Assembly (NCBI GenBank): GCA_963837365.1
Contig: CAWIMW010000002.1
Location: 310,001 to 374,000 of the forward strand
DNA length: 64,000 nucleotides
Reading direction: 5' to 3'
DNA from: CAWBXL01 sp963837365
Lineage (GTDB): Bacteria > Acidobacteriota > Terriglobia > Terriglobales > Acidobacteriaceae
Positions within the stretch are counted from its first letter, which is position 1. Each line of letters starts with the position of its first letter. Shown piece by piece: positions 63,353-64,000 of this stretch. A program made the translations under genes and the position numbers. Below the pieces are notes generated by a model. The model was not told the origin of the DNA and ran no database searches. It worked only from the letters and a program-made list of their open reading frames with translations.

Positions 63353-64000
63353 TCACTCTTCGTGTGCAGATACCCAGCAGGGCAAGCAGGTGTGCAGCTT
63401 TTTCAGTTGCGCATGCCATACAGGATCCTGGCGAACCCGCACGACAGTGGTTTTTCCCGCCACCCAGCCCAGCGCAACCAAGAATGACGCGACGGCTCCG
63501 AGCAACGTAATCCAGAAACGATGCGGGCCACTCTTATGGTCGGGTATCACGGCGTGATCGATGACCTGTATGAGCGAGCCCTCTTTGGCCTCGTCAATGC
63601 GGGCTGTCTCCAGCTGTTTCTCTAAAAATCCAAGGACGGCTTCGTAGTACTTGACATCGCGCAGGCGGCGCACATATTCAAGCCCGGTCGAAGGTATTTT
63701 TGATATGGGTACCTCGGTCCCGTCTCCACCGGGTTCGCGGATGCCTCGCAATTGTTTCTTCAGCGCATTCAGTTCGGCCACGGTTTGCACGGTATCGGGA
63801 TTTTGCTCGGAGGCGTAGGTGCGGATGCGGCTCAGTTCGGCTTCTTTCTGCGCAATATGGGCGCGCAGCAGGGCGGCGACCTCAATCGTCGCTTTCGCCT
63901 GGGTATCCAGTTGGATCAGTCCGGTGTGCTCCTGGACGTGTTGCAGAGCTTCTTCGCTCTTGGCGAGCTGGTCGCGAACTTCGCTGACCTGCGCTTCAAA
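63353..64000 (-). CDS. Wzz/GNVR chain-length-type protein, N-terminus outside window
   Basis: 216 residues, open to the window edge. A coiled coil (FEAQVSEVRDQLAKSEEALQ on) continues to AELNALKKQLRGI and GLEYVRRLRDVKYYEAVLGF (GNVR-type segment), then a C-terminal membrane helix (FWITLLGAVASFLVALGWVA). No kinase domain follows, so this is the Wzz-only form. It is adjacent to a WecG-type gene and would set the polymer length of the second locus. Confidence 0.85.
   Translation of the reverse strand, partial: FEAQVSEVRDQLAKSEEALQHVQEHTGLIQLDTQAKATIEVAALLRAHIAQKEAELSRIRTYASEQNPDTVQTVAELNALKKQLRGIREPGGDGTEVPISKIPSTGLEYVRRLRDVKYYEAVLGFLEKQLETARIDEAKEGSLIQVIDHAVIPDHKSGPHRFWITLLGAVASFLVALGWVAGKTTVVRVRQDPVWHAQLKKLHTCLPCWVSAHEE

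Overview
This 64 kb window looks like a chromosomal segment of a Gram-negative, flagellated, aerobic-type soil bacterium, most likely an Acidobacteriota (Terriglobia/Koribacter-like). I infer this from family content: TonB-family proteins, a FecR-like protein, a PAP2-Wzi fusion, a Flp pilin, large two-component arrays and moderate GC. No marker gene in the window proves the phylum. Both window edges cut through genes of surface-polysaccharide loci.

Layout. (1) 1-13.6 kb, minus strand: a polysaccharide and nonulosonic-acid locus. It holds two GT4 glycosyltransferases, two methyltransferases, an alkaline-phosphatase-superfamily enzyme with a small coupled partner, a Wzx flippase, a GT-B transferase, PseG, a NeuB-family synthase (PseI) and an SpsF-like cytidylyltransferase. 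Two dehydrogenase genes in it, an RmlD-like one and pseB, are broken by several frameshifts. (2) 13.9-18.9 kb, plus: a Wzz/BY-kinase, a TPR protein with a C-terminal beta domain and an O-antigen ligase/polymerase. (3) 18.9-31 kb, mixed: a FecR-like protein, a nucleotide-sugar dehydrogenase, two TonB-like proteins, M48 and M16 peptidases, rlmN, a NarL-type two-component pair and a 55-residue Flp pilin. (4) 31-37.5 kb, minus: TonB-dependent receptor, YfiR, CHASE8-like hybrid kinase and REC-GGDEF, which look like one c-di-GMP signalling operon. (5) 37.9-47 kb, plus: a kinase with an ethylene-receptor-type sensor domain, then a tightly overlapping chain of receiver and receiver-kinase proteins, a degenerate GGDEF protein that keeps its I-site, and motA-motB. 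(6) 47.05-64 kb: tRNA-Asn, whose 3' end abuts a second, all-minus-strand capsule/EPS locus. That locus has a phosphoglycosyltransferase, WecG-type and other glycosyltransferases, AsnB, methyltransferases, a PAP2-Wzi fusion, an epimerase, WecB, a Wzy-type polymerase, a Wzx flippase and a Wzz-type protein at the edge.

Taken together the window couples polysaccharide production (two flippases, two ligase/polymerases, two chain-length proteins) with c-di-GMP and gas/redox-type sensing next to the flagellar stator. The most unusual element is the ethylene-receptor-like kinase: its sensor matches, without gaps, all five key residues known for plant ETR1.
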